A DNA stretch of 57,049 bases from positions 1 to 57,049 of the forward strand of contig JAFZQZ010000116.1 in the NCBI GenBank assembly GCA_017620135.1, given 5' to 3'. The position numbers and the translations under genes were made by a program. How positions within the stretch are numbered: the first letter of the stretch is position 1; each line of letters opens with the position of its first letter. Below, in pieces: positions 33,693 through 42,149 of this stretch. The notes under the pieces were generated by a model, which saw only the letters and a program-made list of their open reading frames with translations, ran no database searches and had not been told where the DNA came from. This DNA is from Bacillota bacterium. GTDB taxonomy: Bacteria; Bacillota; Clostridia; Lachnospirales; Bianqueaceae.

Positions 33693-35114
33693 CTAATTCT
33701 GAATCCAGCCTTTCAAATACTTGTTCTTCAATATTCCCCGGACTGCCTTTCCCCATCCCAGCGGATACCCGTCCGCCAGAACCAGGTTCCAGCCATCCTC
33801 ATAATCTCCGGTCAGGGTCTCTCCTTTGAGATACCGTTTCACACTGTCCGACCCGAGTAGAAGATCCGCTGTCTTTATAACGTCCTGCTTCGTCAGTGTC
33901 ATGGCAAAGGCCTGCGACGGTTCAAAGCGGTCTTTTTTCAGTTCTCCAAGCAGGATCCCGCACCGAAGGACGCGCAGTCCTTTCAGGCTTCCCTGCGGTA
34001 TCGGACTGTAATAAAGCATCGTCCCGATCTTCGATAGGTATCCGTCCCTGGGAAGGATTTTCTGCCAGGACCTTTTCAGGTTTTCCTGACACCAGTTTTC
34101 AAACAGTTTCAGATCGCTGCTGCTGAAAGCGCCGCGAAGATCAGTCATTCCCATGGTAAAGGCATCGGATCCGGATGGTTTCCCTTCCTTCTGAAGAAGT
34201 GCAGTAAAGTGCCCCTGTCCTTCCAGTTTCTGCGGCCAGAAACGGGCACACAGACGAAGATCCTCTCTGGAAGGATCATCGGTCCATTCCGGATGACCGT
34301 CTTCCATCCCCCCGACTTTCCGGATCGGAAGAAGTTTCATGTCCGGATGATCTTTGGTAAAGTCAAGGATCATCTGCTCATCTTCCATCGGATGGAACGT
34401 GCAGGTAGAATAAAGCAGCATTCCGCCCGGCTTGAGTATCTGATAGGCGGCCGGGAGTATTTCTCTCTGCAGTTTGGCATAGTATTCGTTGCCATACTGC
34501 TCCCAGTTTTTCATGATGTCCGGCTCCTTATGGAACATGCCTTCTCCGGAACACGGCGCATCGACCAGTATTTTATCAAACTGACCCGGGAACCGTTTGG
34601 AAAGCGCGTACGGCGCTTCCGATAAAACGACAGCCCGCACAGTCCCGGTAAGTTCCAGATTCTTTAGCAGTGCCTTCGCTCTGGAAGGACTGATATCATT
34701 GCTCACCAGTAGGCCCTGTCTGCCGAGTTTCGCGGCCAGATACGTACTTTTCCCTCCCGGAGCGGCACAAAGATCCAGCACATGATCGCCTTCTTCTACC
34801 GGCAGAATAGCAGCCGGCGCCATGGCGCTGGGCTCCTGAAGATAGTATAGCCCCGCCGCGTAATCCGGATGTTTGGAATACCCGGTCGTTTCTTCTTCGT
34901 AGTAATATCCGGAGGGGCACCAGGGGATCGGTCTCAGGTCCAGTTTCCCTTCCTTTTCTTTTCGTTTCAGGAAATCCTGCGGCGTGATCTTCAGCGTGTT
35001 GACGCGAAGTCCCGCCCGGACGGGACGCTCGAATGTCGCGGCATACGAACAGAAACCCTCCTCGCCGAGGAGCGCTTTCATGTTCTCTTCATACTGCTTC
35101 GGAAATGCCGCCAT
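33693..35114 (-). CDS. rRNA cytosine-C5 methyltransferase, RsmF-like
   Basis: A 473-residue NOL1/NOP2/sun family enzyme. SAM-binding site 'VLDLCAAPGGKSTYLA'; motif IV DAPCSGEGMF with one catalytic Cys; motif VI YSTCTFHPMEDE with the second. The C-terminal 170 residues match the RsmF-type RNA-binding extension. It probably methylates a 16S rRNA cytosine. RBS GAGAGGA. Operon member, 14 bp after the YnbB-type gene. Confidence 0.9.
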   Translation of the reverse strand: MAAFPKQYEENMKALLGEEGFCSYAATFERPVRAGLRVNTLKITPQDFLKRKEKEGKLDLRPIPWCPSGYYYEEETTGYSKHPDYAAGLYYLQEPSAMAPAAILPVEEGDHVLDLCAAPGGKSTYLAAKLGRQGLLVSNDISPSRAKALLKNLELTGTVRAVVLSEAPYALSKRFPGQFDKILVDAPCSGEGMFHKEPDIMKNWEQYGNEYYAKLQREILPAAYQILKPGGMLLYSTCTFHPMEDEQMILDFTKDHPDMKLLPIRKVGGMEDGHPEWTDDPSREDLRLCARFWPQKLEGQGHFTALLQKEGKPSGSDAFTMGMTDLRGAFSSSDLKLFENWCQENLKRSWQKILPRDGYLSKIGTMLYYSPIPQGSLKGLRVLRCGILLGELKKDRFEPSQAFAMTLTKQDVIKTADLLLGSDSVKRYLKGETLTGDYEDGWNLVLADGYPLGWGKAVRGILKNKYLKGWIQN

Positions 35115-35128
35115 CCACTCTTCCTCTC

Positions 35129-36421
35129 TTATTCGGGTATAGAAAGTACGCGGTCTTTCACCATCTCCTGGACTGCCCGCATCACACCGTATTTTCCGTG
35201 TCCGTAGGTCAGACCTCCCTGGAAGAACACATTGTAGGGAGGTGTGATCGGCGCGTCGGCGGAAAGTTCAATAGAAGCGCCGGAATTAAAGGATCCGGCT
35301 GCCATAATGATCGGGCATCCGTATCCGGGCATGTCCCAGGGGATCGGTGTAACGAAGCTGTCTACCGGCGCGGCAAACTGTACTCCGCGGCAGAAGCTTA
35401 AGATCGCCTGTTCACTGTTTAACGTGATCGCTTCGACGATATCGCAGCGTTCTTCATCCGGTTCAGGCAGGACCTTATATCCAAGTGCCTTGAAAACCGC
35501 CGCGGCGAAGACAGCCGTCTTCACAGCGGCCGCTGTCACGGTAGGCGCGAAGAACAGTCCCTGATAGAGCGATTTCGTCACGCCCAGGGTCGCGCCGGCT
35601 TCCTTGCCGAGGCCGGGCGAAGTCAGACGGATCGCGCAAAGCTCCACCAGATCTTTCTTTCCTACGATATAACCGCCGATCGGTGCCAGTCCGCCACCGG
35701 CGTTTTTGATCAATGAACCGACCGCGATATCGGCTCCGACATCTGTCGGTTCGATCTTCTGGACGAATTCACCGTAACAGTTGTCCACAAAGGCGATCAC
35801 ATCGGGTTTGACTTCCTTGGCCGCCCGGATGATCTCACCGATCTCCCGGGGAGACAGGGTCTTGCGGTAATCATATCCTTTGGACCGCTGGATCTCTACG
35901 ACCCGGGTCTTCGGTCCGATCGTTTTCTTTAACGTTTCGATATCCGGCAGGCCGTCCGACCCAAGCGGCACGATCTTATAGGTCACGCCGAACTCGGTCA
36001 GATTTCCTTTTTCCGGACGGATCCCGACAACGCCCTGCATCGTATCGTACGGCGTTCCCGCCGCGAACACGATCTCGTCGCCGGGCCGGAGCAAGCCAAA
36101 AGCCGCCACTGCCAGCGCGTGCGTGCCGGAAATGATCTGCGGGCGTACCAAAGCGTCTTCGGTATGAAATACGCGGGCGAAGACTCTTTCCAGAGTGTCT
36201 CTTCCGAGGTCCGTATATCCATAGCCGGAGGTCGTTTCAAAATGCTGATCGGATACTCTTTCTTTCTGGAACGCATCCAGGACTTTCCACTGGTTGTATT
36301 CACAGATCTCATCTATTTCATCAAACTTAGCCCGGACGGAGGCTTCCTGCTTCTGGCAGAACGCTGCTACCGCCGGGCTGATTTCCATCGCTTCAAGAAG
36401 CGCTTCCTTCTCTGAGATCAC
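35129..36421 (-). CDS. PLP-dependent methionine gamma-lyase family protein (YnbB type)
   Basis: 430 residues. It belongs to the family once called aluminium-resistance proteins (YnbB), fold-type I PLP enzymes. Landmarks: 'EYNQWKVLDAFQ', 'YGYTDLGRDTLERVFARVF', 'ISGTHALAVAAFGLLRPGDEI' and the PLP lysine in 'GSLIKNAGGGLAPIGGYIVG'. The usual chromosomal neighbour is hfq, as here. The start is a GTG that overlaps the hfq stop (GTGA) behind GGGGAG. Substrate unproven. Confidence 0.9.
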   Translation of the reverse strand: MISEKEALLEAMEISPAVAAFCQKQEASVRAKFDEIDEICEYNQWKVLDAFQKERVSDQHFETTSGYGYTDLGRDTLERVFARVFHTEDALVRPQIISGTHALAVAAFGLLRPGDEIVFAAGTPYDTMQGVVGIRPEKGNLTEFGVTYKIVPLGSDGLPDIETLKKTIGPKTRVVEIQRSKGYDYRKTLSPREIGEIIRAAKEVKPDVIAFVDNCYGEFVQKIEPTDVGADIAVGSLIKNAGGGLAPIGGYIVGKKDLVELCAIRLTSPGLGKEAGATLGVTKSLYQGLFFAPTVTAAAVKTAVFAAAVFKALGYKVLPEPDEERCDIVEAITLNSEQAILSFCRGVQFAAPVDSFVTPIPWDMPGYGCPIIMAAGSFNSGASIELSADAPITPPYNVFFQGGLTYGHGKYGVMRAVQEMVKDRVLSIPE

Positions 36422-36669
36422 TCTTCGCTCCCCTCGGCTTCTTCTTTTGCGAGATTGATCTGCACAGGACGTACCGGACTGATGGTGGAAACCGCATGCT
36501 TGTAGACCACCTGCTGACGTCCGTCGGACTCGACCATGATCACAAAGTTGTCATAGCCGCGGATCACTCCCTTGATCTGATAACCGTTCATCAGAAATAC
36601 GGTGCATTCGATCCGGTCTTTGCGCAGCGTATTCAGAAATACATCCTGCAAATTGATCTGTTTGGTCAT
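36418..36669 (-). CDS. hfq: RNA chaperone Hfq
   Basis: An 83-residue Hfq. Sm1 is 'LQDVFLNTLRKDRIECTVFLMNGYQIKGVIRGYDNFVI' in form and Sm2 ends 'QQVVYKHAVSTISP', including the conserved YKHA. The C-terminus is short and acidic (AEGSEE). It forms hexamers that bind U-rich small RNAs and A-rich mRNAs. First gene of a seven-gene operon. RBS GAGGAGGG; promoter at 36741-36769; leader about 65 nt long with one hairpin. Confidence 0.95.
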   Translation of the reverse strand: MTKQINLQDVFLNTLRKDRIECTVFLMNGYQIKGVIRGYDNFVIMVESDGRQQVVYKHAVSTISPVRPVQINLAKEEAEGSEE

Positions 36670-36706
36670 TGAGATACCCTCCTCTTTCTATCTATTTCTC
36701 TATCTA

Positions 36707-36725
36707 GCCCGGAAAGTCTCCGGGC
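36707..36725 (-). other. Hairpin in the hfq leader
   Basis: GCCCGG/CCGGGC around AAAGTCT, within the hfq 5' untranslated region and followed by an A/G-rich single strand up to the RBS. No T-run follows, so it is not a terminator. Confidence 0.6.
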
Positions 36726-36740
36726 GAGGTATTACCTTAT

Positions 36741-36769
36741 ATTATAGCTTTTTTCTGCCATGAGTTCAA
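36741..36769 (-). promoter_or_regulatory. Promoter for the hfq operon
   Basis: Minus strand TTGAAC (plus 36764-36769), 17-bp spacer, perfect TATAAT (plus 36741-36746). It abuts the stop codon of the GH2 gene. Confidence 0.8.
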
Positions 36770-36770
36770 G

Positions 36771-38501
36771 CTATTCCTTCGGAAGTAACGAAGAAATCTC
36801 ATCCATGATCCCACGAAGATCTTCCGGCAGGATCTTCTGTACTTTCCGGTCGAAGGTGAAGACCCCGTTGGTTTCATCTTCCACATCGGATACCTGGGTG
36901 TAGATCGCGCCGCAAAGTCCTTTCCCGATCAGCGGGACGACCTGATCCTGATACAGTTTTCGAACCGCTTCTCCCAGTGCTTCACGGTTTTTGAACATCC
37001 GATACCCATAGACCTTATCCGGATTAAAGCTATGCTCCGGGATCATATAGGCGTAGCCGCCAAACTCACTCAGAACGAAAGGTTTATCCGAATGGACGGG
37101 ACGCACCTTTTTGAAATAAACATGTCTGGATTCGACATCGGTCTTCAGTCCTGCCGGATGGAACCATCCGGACGCCGTATCGATCCACCGTGTATCGTCT
37201 TCCTTTCGAAGCTGCATATAGACCTGTGTGCCGGAAAACTGTCCCCAGCCTTCGTTGAAGATCGTCCAGTAAACGATCGACGGGTGGTTCTTCAGTGCCC
37301 GTACTGTCTGCAGCATCCCCTCGATAAAGTTTTCCCGGCTCTCCGGATCCGGATGAAATTTCTGGTCATTGATCCTCATCAGTCCGATCGTCGGATAGAT
37401 CGTATCGTGCTTAAAATCATAGACTCCATTCTGGACCATATCCTGAAAGACTGCCATCCCCAGTCTGTCACAGGCATAATAGAAAAGCTCCGGTTCGACC
37501 TTGATATGTTTGCGGAGCATGTTGAATCCCATCGCTTTCAGTTTCAGGATCTCTTCCTCAAACATAGCCGGATCCGCCGGGGTAAACAGTCCGTCTGACC
37601 AGTATCCCTGATCCAGAAGTCCGTGGAAGAAATAGGGCTTACCGTTCAGACACAGCCTCGGTTTTCCCTGAACAGTTCTGGTCGTCAGTGTGCGAAGCGC
37701 GAAATAGGTCCGGATCCTGTCCTCACCTTCTGTGATCTCCCGCTCGTAAAGATAAGGATCTTCCGGACTCCACAGATGCGGCTCATCCACCATCTCTTCC
37801 CGGACGATCTTCCGATCGTCGGACATGAGAAGCTCAAATATCACTTTCCAGGGTCCGTCCGGCTGATCCATGGAAACCGGAGAAGCAATAGTATGGATCT
37901 TCCGTATATATAATTCGGGCACGATCTCCAGCCAGACGGTCTGCCAAATGCCAGAACAGGGGGTGTACCACATGCCGCCGCGTGTCAGCGACTGTTTCCC
38001 GTAAGGCATTTCCCCGCCGGCCAGCTTATCATGCACCTGTAGCAGGATCTCTGTCTCTTCATCCTTCAGTACTTCTGTAATATCATAGGTGAACGGTTCA
38101 TATCCGCCTTCATGGGTATATTCTCCGCCGGAATATCCCTCGGTGAGTTTGACTCGTCTTTCGCCTATCCAGAGCGTCGTTCTCTGATCTGCCGCTCCGA
38201 TATGAAGCAGTACCCTCTTTCCTTTTTCCGGAAGGATGCGGATCTTCCGACGGTACCAAAGCGTGCTTCCGTCAGGAACAGGCTCATGGATTCCGGAAAG
38301 GAGTGATTCCGGGACAAAAGGTACACGGATCTTCTGCCGGAACGCGCCCGGCATCCTTCCTTCCTCCGAGACAGCCAGATCCCACCATCCGTTCAGATTG
38401 ATGAAAGACTCTCTTTTCATCTGCGGCCTGGGATAAACATCCCACGGCTTTTGATCCTCTTTGATCAGTTGTTCACCTTCCAATGTATACAGATCATTCA
38501 T
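36771..38501 (-). CDS. GH2 family glycoside hydrolase
   Basis: 576 residues: an N-terminal jelly-roll sugar-binding domain, an immunoglobulin-like domain and a TIM barrel. The acid/base Glu lies in 'YWTIFNEGWGQF' and the nucleophile Glu is in 'PFVLSEFGGYAYM'. Family GH2 holds beta-galactosidases, beta-glucuronidases and others; the specificity is undetermined. It is shorter than LacZ-type enzymes and has no signal peptide. The ATG at 38501 with AAAAGGAG is chosen over 38531. It overlaps the previous gene by 8 bp. Confidence 0.9.
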   Translation of the reverse strand: MNDLYTLEGEQLIKEDQKPWDVYPRPQMKRESFINLNGWWDLAVSEEGRMPGAFRQKIRVPFVPESLLSGIHEPVPDGSTLWYRRKIRILPEKGKRVLLHIGAADQRTTLWIGERRVKLTEGYSGGEYTHEGGYEPFTYDITEVLKDEETEILLQVHDKLAGGEMPYGKQSLTRGGMWYTPCSGIWQTVWLEIVPELYIRKIHTIASPVSMDQPDGPWKVIFELLMSDDRKIVREEMVDEPHLWSPEDPYLYEREITEGEDRIRTYFALRTLTTRTVQGKPRLCLNGKPYFFHGLLDQGYWSDGLFTPADPAMFEEEILKLKAMGFNMLRKHIKVEPELFYYACDRLGMAVFQDMVQNGVYDFKHDTIYPTIGLMRINDQKFHPDPESRENFIEGMLQTVRALKNHPSIVYWTIFNEGWGQFSGTQVYMQLRKEDDTRWIDTASGWFHPAGLKTDVESRHVYFKKVRPVHSDKPFVLSEFGGYAYMIPEHSFNPDKVYGYRMFKNREALGEAVRKLYQDQVVPLIGKGLCGAIYTQVSDVEDETNGVFTFDRKVQKILPEDLRGIMDEISSLLPKE

Positions 38502-39858
38502 GTGTCTGATCTCCTTTTCCGGTATTGTCAAACCCTTTCAAATATTCGAACGCCATTCGCGGATCCCCGTTTGTCAGCCAGATCGTTCCGCAGAAAGCAA
38601 ATCCCAGCTGCTCAAGCACGTGCCGCATTGGACGATTGTTTTCATGCGTATCGATCCGAAGATGAGCGCTGCGCTTCATCGCCCAGCGAAGGCAAACTCT
38701 GCCGGCTCCCTTCACGGTCCCGTCTGACGCGATCCGATGAACGACACCGTATCGGTCCGGACCGATCCACTTTCCTTCGATCTTCGCGTAGGTCGGTTCG
38801 GCTTTCTCTCCCTCCGCATAGTAGAAAACCGCCGCGATATGTCCGCCTTCTGTCACATATACATAACTGTTTCCGTCCAGGATATCCTGTCGGATCCGTT
38901 CCGGCTGTGGGTTACCATTTTCGATATCGCCCCACTGCATGGGATTGCCTGACGCGGCCATGAATTCTCTGGCCGTCCGGTAGATCCTCAGCAGCTCCGG
39001 CAGATCCTCCATACGGGTATGACGGATCTCTCCGGCAGCATTCTCATAAAACAGTTTCCCGATCTTTGCGATCAGCACAGCAGATTCATTGGTCAGAGCA
39101 TAGCTCGGATCCGGGCTGTCGTTGATCATGACCGCATAGGCATATTCCCGTCCATCCGGCAGCATCAGGATCCCGGCGTCTGTCCGTACTCCCAGCATAA
39201 AACCTGTCTTATTCATCAGGATCGGATAAGGACCGTCATCCTCTTCCTCGAAATAATCCTCCAGCGGAAGATAGCGGCCGAACATGTCTTTATAGCGCTG
39301 CAGCCGGAGGATATCGAAAAAGATCTTCGTATATCCTTCATTCAGCGCCTTCCCGGTCCTGACAGCCGTCAGGTAGTCAACAAATCCCCTGGGTGATGTA
39401 TCAGAAAGATTTCGCTCATCCGAGCCTTCGGAAATCAGTTTCCGGTTGATACTGCACCCCTTGACGCCTAGGCGGAAGATATGCTCATTGACCGCGTCCA
39501 CACCGTCCGAAAGGTCGATGCATATATTCGTCGCGGTATTATCGCTCAGAATGATCATCAGGACGGCCGTATCGCGCACGGTCAGAGAGAGTCCCGGCGT
39601 CAGATCACACAGGATCCCCGATCCGCCGACCCGCTCCTCTGCCCGGTAAGTGATAAAACGTCCGAGATCTTCCTCACCGGACTGACACTTTTCAAGGAGT
39701 GCTCCCAGGACCATCAGTTTCATGGTGCTGGCGGTGGAAAACAGTTCGTCTTCCTGCCAGGCATAATGAAAAGATGTGCCGATCCCATGGATCGACACAC
39801 CGATGCGGCCGGACGCTTCCTTAAGAAGCACAGCCATTTTTTCATTAAACTCACTCAT
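38494..39858 (-). CDS. Beta-lactamase-fold serine hydrolase fused to GNAT domain
   Basis: 454 residues. Residues 1-275 are a class A beta-lactamase-like domain: S44-T-M-K47 (SxxK), S105-D-N107 (SDN) and K217-T-G219 (KTG). The class A Glu166 motif (ExxLN) is not seen, and no signal peptide is present, so an antibiotic-degrading role is unlikely. Residues about 278-454 are a GNAT acetyltransferase ('RMEDLPELLRIYRTAREFM', 'IAAVFYYAEGE', 'RIDTHENNRPMRHVLEQLGFAFCGTIW'). Both domains lie in one uninterrupted frame. It overlaps its neighbours at both ends (4 bp and 8 bp), so it is in an operon. Confidence 0.85.
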   Translation of the reverse strand: MSEFNEKMAVLLKEASGRIGVSIHGIGTSFHYAWQEDELFSTASTMKLMVLGALLEKCQSGEEDLGRFITYRAEERVGGSGILCDLTPGLSLTVRDTAVLMIILSDNTATNICIDLSDGVDAVNEHIFRLGVKGCSINRKLISEGSDERNLSDTSPRGFVDYLTAVRTGKALNEGYTKIFFDILRLQRYKDMFGRYLPLEDYFEEEDDGPYPILMNKTGFMLGVRTDAGILMLPDGREYAYAVMINDSPDPSYALTNESAVLIAKIGKLFYENAAGEIRHTRMEDLPELLRIYRTAREFMAASGNPMQWGDIENGNPQPERIRQDILDGNSYVYVTEGGHIAAVFYYAEGEKAEPTYAKIEGKWIGPDRYGVVHRIASDGTVKGAGRVCLRWAMKRSAHLRIDTHENNRPMRHVLEQLGFAFCGTIWLTNGDPRMAFEYLKGFDNTGKGDQTHE

Positions 39859-40085
39859 GACAATTCCTTCAGATCTTTCAGCAGTTTGCTGTCATCCGAG
39901 ACCGTGATAAAGCTGTCACTGACTTCTTCCTTGCCCGGACGGGTCACTTTGATCTCCACCTTGGTTCCTACCGGAAGGTCGGTGAAGAATTCTTTATCGA
40001 TAAAGCCTGCCATCCTCGGATGGTTCTTCCCGAATGTCTTGATCTCGCTGATCAGCCTGACGATAAGTGCCGGACTAAAACCCAT
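39855..40085 (-). CDS. Small conserved-looking protein of unknown function
   Basis: 76 residues starting MGFSPALIVRLISEIKTF, with a helix at the start, a Lys-rich beta region (GTKVEIKVTRPGKEE) and a C-terminal helix. I do not recognise a family. The ATG at 40085 follows CAGGAGATG and is 35 bp downstream of a good promoter; the frame is open to 40136, but that part includes the -10 box. Its stop overlaps the next start (ATGA), so it is translated with the beta-lactamase/GNAT gene. Confidence 0.75.
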   Translation of the reverse strand: MGFSPALIVRLISEIKTFGKNHPRMAGFIDKEFFTDLPVGTKVEIKVTRPGKEEVSDSFITVSDDSKLLKDLKELS

Positions 40086-40119
40086 CTTCTCATCTCCTGT
40101 TTTTGTTTGACTTGGATTT

Positions 40120-40148
40120 ATTATAACGAAAAGCACCCTTCAGCGCAA
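40120..40148 (-). promoter_or_regulatory. Promoter for the 40085-36771 operon
   Basis: Minus strand TTGCGC (plus 40143-40148), 17-bp spacer, perfect TATAAT (plus 40120-40125). Its -35 box lies in the loop of the serpin terminator. Confidence 0.65.
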
Positions 40149-40162
40149 GAGCCAAAGGGTGC
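40133..40162 (-). terminator. Terminator after the serpin gene
   Basis: GCACCCTT (40133-40140) pairs with AAGGGTGC (40155-40162) around a 14-nt loop; on the minus strand TTTTCGTT follows. Confidence 0.65.
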
Positions 40163-40181
40163 GTCTTATCCTCCGTACTGA

Positions 40182-41525
40182 TCACCGGACCTGATTCACG
40201 ATGCCCGCGAAAAGGATCTGTCCGTCATCGCTCTTCAGAAGAAAGATGAACGGCCGGTCCAGAGTGAAATCCACTTTTTCTTCCGGCGGCATAGCGGCTC
40301 CGCAGGTCAGCATGACGGTAAAAGCTGCCGCTGTGACGCCTTCTTCATCCACTGTTACCCGTGCTGCGTGCTGAACAGCATCCAGAATCACCTCGTCATC
40401 ACTCGTCGGGGAGAAATCAGCTCCCTTACCGAAAACATCCGTAATCCCCAGCTCCTTCAGCGTTTCGTTCAGCATCAGATTTGACGTCAGATCAAACTTC
40501 GGAACCGAAAGGTTCACGATCAGATATTTGTTTTCCGCTTCTCCCCGGATCATATAGGCAAGCGCCTGTTCATCCATCAGGAGTTCTTCCGACGTCACGC
40601 CTTCATCCGGCAGGATAAAGATCATCTGCCCGGCATTCGTCATATACTTCTGAACCGCACTGAACTTATCACCGAAGTAATAGGAATCGGTTATGCTCTG
40701 ATGCATCATAGCTACGGTGACATCTCCGTCCGTTCCGTGGAAGAACTGATCGTCCGTCAGGTTTTTATTGAACTCACTGTCCCAGCGTCCTTTGAAATAA
40801 ATGGTGGATACCAGAGCGAAGACCGTCTCCGGAGAAAGCTTCACGCTCTCTGCTGCTTCTTTCAGCCGATCCCCGGTCTGTTCATTCAGCCATGCCTGAA
40901 GTGCCTGATCCATTTCTTCGGATCCGGCCTGACCGGAAAAGATACTGGCATAGTACTCTTTTACCAGTTCGTCCAGCCAGTCTTTTTTGGCATTGAACTC
41001 CTCATCCAGCCAGACGGAGTTCGCCAGAATACTGGTCACGCTTCCGTCATCATGATAATTGGACTCCCACAGGATCTTAGCCTGCCTGCGGACGTCTTCG
41101 ATATTTTTTCTTCCCAGCACATCCAGGATCTGCGCTCTGGTCTCCCCGTTCGTACTTTCCGCCAGGAGTGACAGCGCCAGATAGATATTCAGCGGGGAAA
41201 CCGCGATATTCTCGCCTTTCTTTCCGGAAAGCAGAAAAGCCTTCAAAGCCTGTGCATAATAGGCGTCCATAGATTCTGAGAGATCGGCGTTCTCACGCTT
41301 TTCTTTCTGTGCGTCCACCCATTTCCGATAGTCTTCATGAAACTTCGTATAATCCGTATACTGATCTTCACTCGGGAACCGGATCTCTTCCGGATAGATC
41401 GCTTTCGCCAGATTGATGACCTCGCCTTTCTTTCCCACGGTACTTTCTCCCTGCTTTTCTTTTTGCATACTGCATCCGCCCAGACAAAGCGCCACAGCCA
41501 GAAATAATGCGATTATTTTCTTCAT
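40182..41525 (-). CDS. Serpin family lipoprotein
   Basis: 447 residues. Lipoprotein signal MKKIIALFLAVALCLGGC predicts anchoring outside the membrane. After an 80-residue linker comes a full serpin domain: 'NIAVSPLNIYLALSLLAESTNGETR', 'FALVSTIYFKGRWDSEF', 'VPKFDLTSNLMLNETLKELGI', and the hinge VTVDEEGVTAAAFT before the reactive loop and DRPFIFLL. Counting 14 residues from the hinge Gly places P1-P1' at Ala-Ala, which would suit elastase-like targets (inference). The ATG at 41525 with GGAGG is chosen. Bacterial serpins in gut species are thought to inhibit host or competitor proteases. Confidence 0.9.
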   Translation of the reverse strand: MKKIIALFLAVALCLGGCSMQKEKQGESTVGKKGEVINLAKAIYPEEIRFPSEDQYTDYTKFHEDYRKWVDAQKEKRENADLSESMDAYYAQALKAFLLSGKKGENIAVSPLNIYLALSLLAESTNGETRAQILDVLGRKNIEDVRRQAKILWESNYHDDGSVTSILANSVWLDEEFNAKKDWLDELVKEYYASIFSGQAGSEEMDQALQAWLNEQTGDRLKEAAESVKLSPETVFALVSTIYFKGRWDSEFNKNLTDDQFFHGTDGDVTVAMMHQSITDSYYFGDKFSAVQKYMTNAGQMIFILPDEGVTSEELLMDEQALAYMIRGEAENKYLIVNLSVPKFDLTSNLMLNETLKELGITDVFGKGADFSPTSDDEVILDAVQHAARVTVDEEGVTAAAFTVMLTCGAAMPPEEKVDFTLDRPFIFLLKSDDGQILFAGIVNQVR

Positions 41526-41563
41526 GATAGCCTCCATTTTCGTTTTTCACCTATATTCACGGG

Positions 41564-41581
41564 AAACCTTTCCGGAGGTTT
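41564..41581. promoter_or_regulatory. Dyad overlapping the ogt -35 region
   Basis: AAACCT-N6-AGGTTT, a perfect 6-bp inverted repeat. It covers the position of the -35 box of the ogt promoter, so it may be an operator. Confidence 0.4.
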
Positions 41582-41588
41582 CAAACTG

Positions 41589-41597
41589 TGGTATACT
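41589..41597 (+). promoter_or_regulatory. Extended -10 promoter for ogt
   Basis: TG-G-TATACT, an extended -10 element 31 bp before the start codon. The -35 position (TTTCCG, 41569-41574) is poor, which fits an extended -10 promoter. Confidence 0.6.
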
Positions 41598-41627
41598 TTT
41601 CTCAAATAAGAAACGGAGATCCCATCC

Positions 41628-42149
41628 ATGACGCATAACTACCGCTCACCACTCGGTGAAATCCTGCTCTCTGCCGACGATTCCGGACTGACCGGTCTTT
41701 GGTTTTCCGGCCAGAAATACTTTCCCGACAGGCTTCCAGAAGATATGGCAGACCCGACGGCAGAGCATCATCTGGACGAAACTGTCCGATGGCTGGATCT
41801 TTACTTCGTGGGTCAGAAACCGGATTTTATTCCCAAACTGCATCCGGCCGGCACAGCATTTCAGCAGCTGATCTGGTCGCTGCTACTGGACATCCCCTAC
41901 GGCAAAACCGCCACCTACGGCGATCTGGCAAAACAGGTCTCGATTCTTCTCGGCCGCCCACATATGTCGGCTCAGGCCGTCGGCGGCGCAGTCGGACACA
42001 ATCCGATCTCGATCATCATCCCATGTCACCGGGTCCTCGGCGCAAAAGGACAAATGACCGGCTATGCCAGCGGGATCTGGCGAAAAGAAAAGCTGCTGAC
42101 CTTAGAGTCAGCAGCCCTTGATCTTCAGCAGACGGATAAATCTCGTTAA
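41628..42149 (+). CDS. ogt: Methylated-DNA-protein cysteine methyltransferase
   Basis: 173 residues. The C-terminal domain contains 'GTAFQQLIWSLLLDIPYGKTATYGDLA', the helix-turn-helix AVGGAVGHNPISIII and the active-site PCHRV with the acceptor Cys. It transfers alkyl groups from O6-alkylguanine to itself. The stop overlaps the convergent PII-like gene by 4 bp. Own promoter with extended -10. Confidence 0.93.
   Translation: MTHNYRSPLGEILLSADDSGLTGLWFSGQKYFPDRLPEDMADPTAEHHLDETVRWLDLYFVGQKPDFIPKLHPAGTAFQQLIWSLLLDIPYGKTATYGDLAKQVSILLGRPHMSAQAVGGAVGHNPISIIIPCHRVLGAKGQMTGYASGIWRKEKLLTLESAALDLQQTDKSR

Noticed and set aside
36707-36725. Terminator after the GH2 gene
   Set aside because: The hairpin lacks a T-run on either strand and lies downstream of the hfq promoter.
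38494-39858. Secreted antibiotic-resistance beta-lactamase
   Set aside because: No signal peptide and no class A ExxLN motif.
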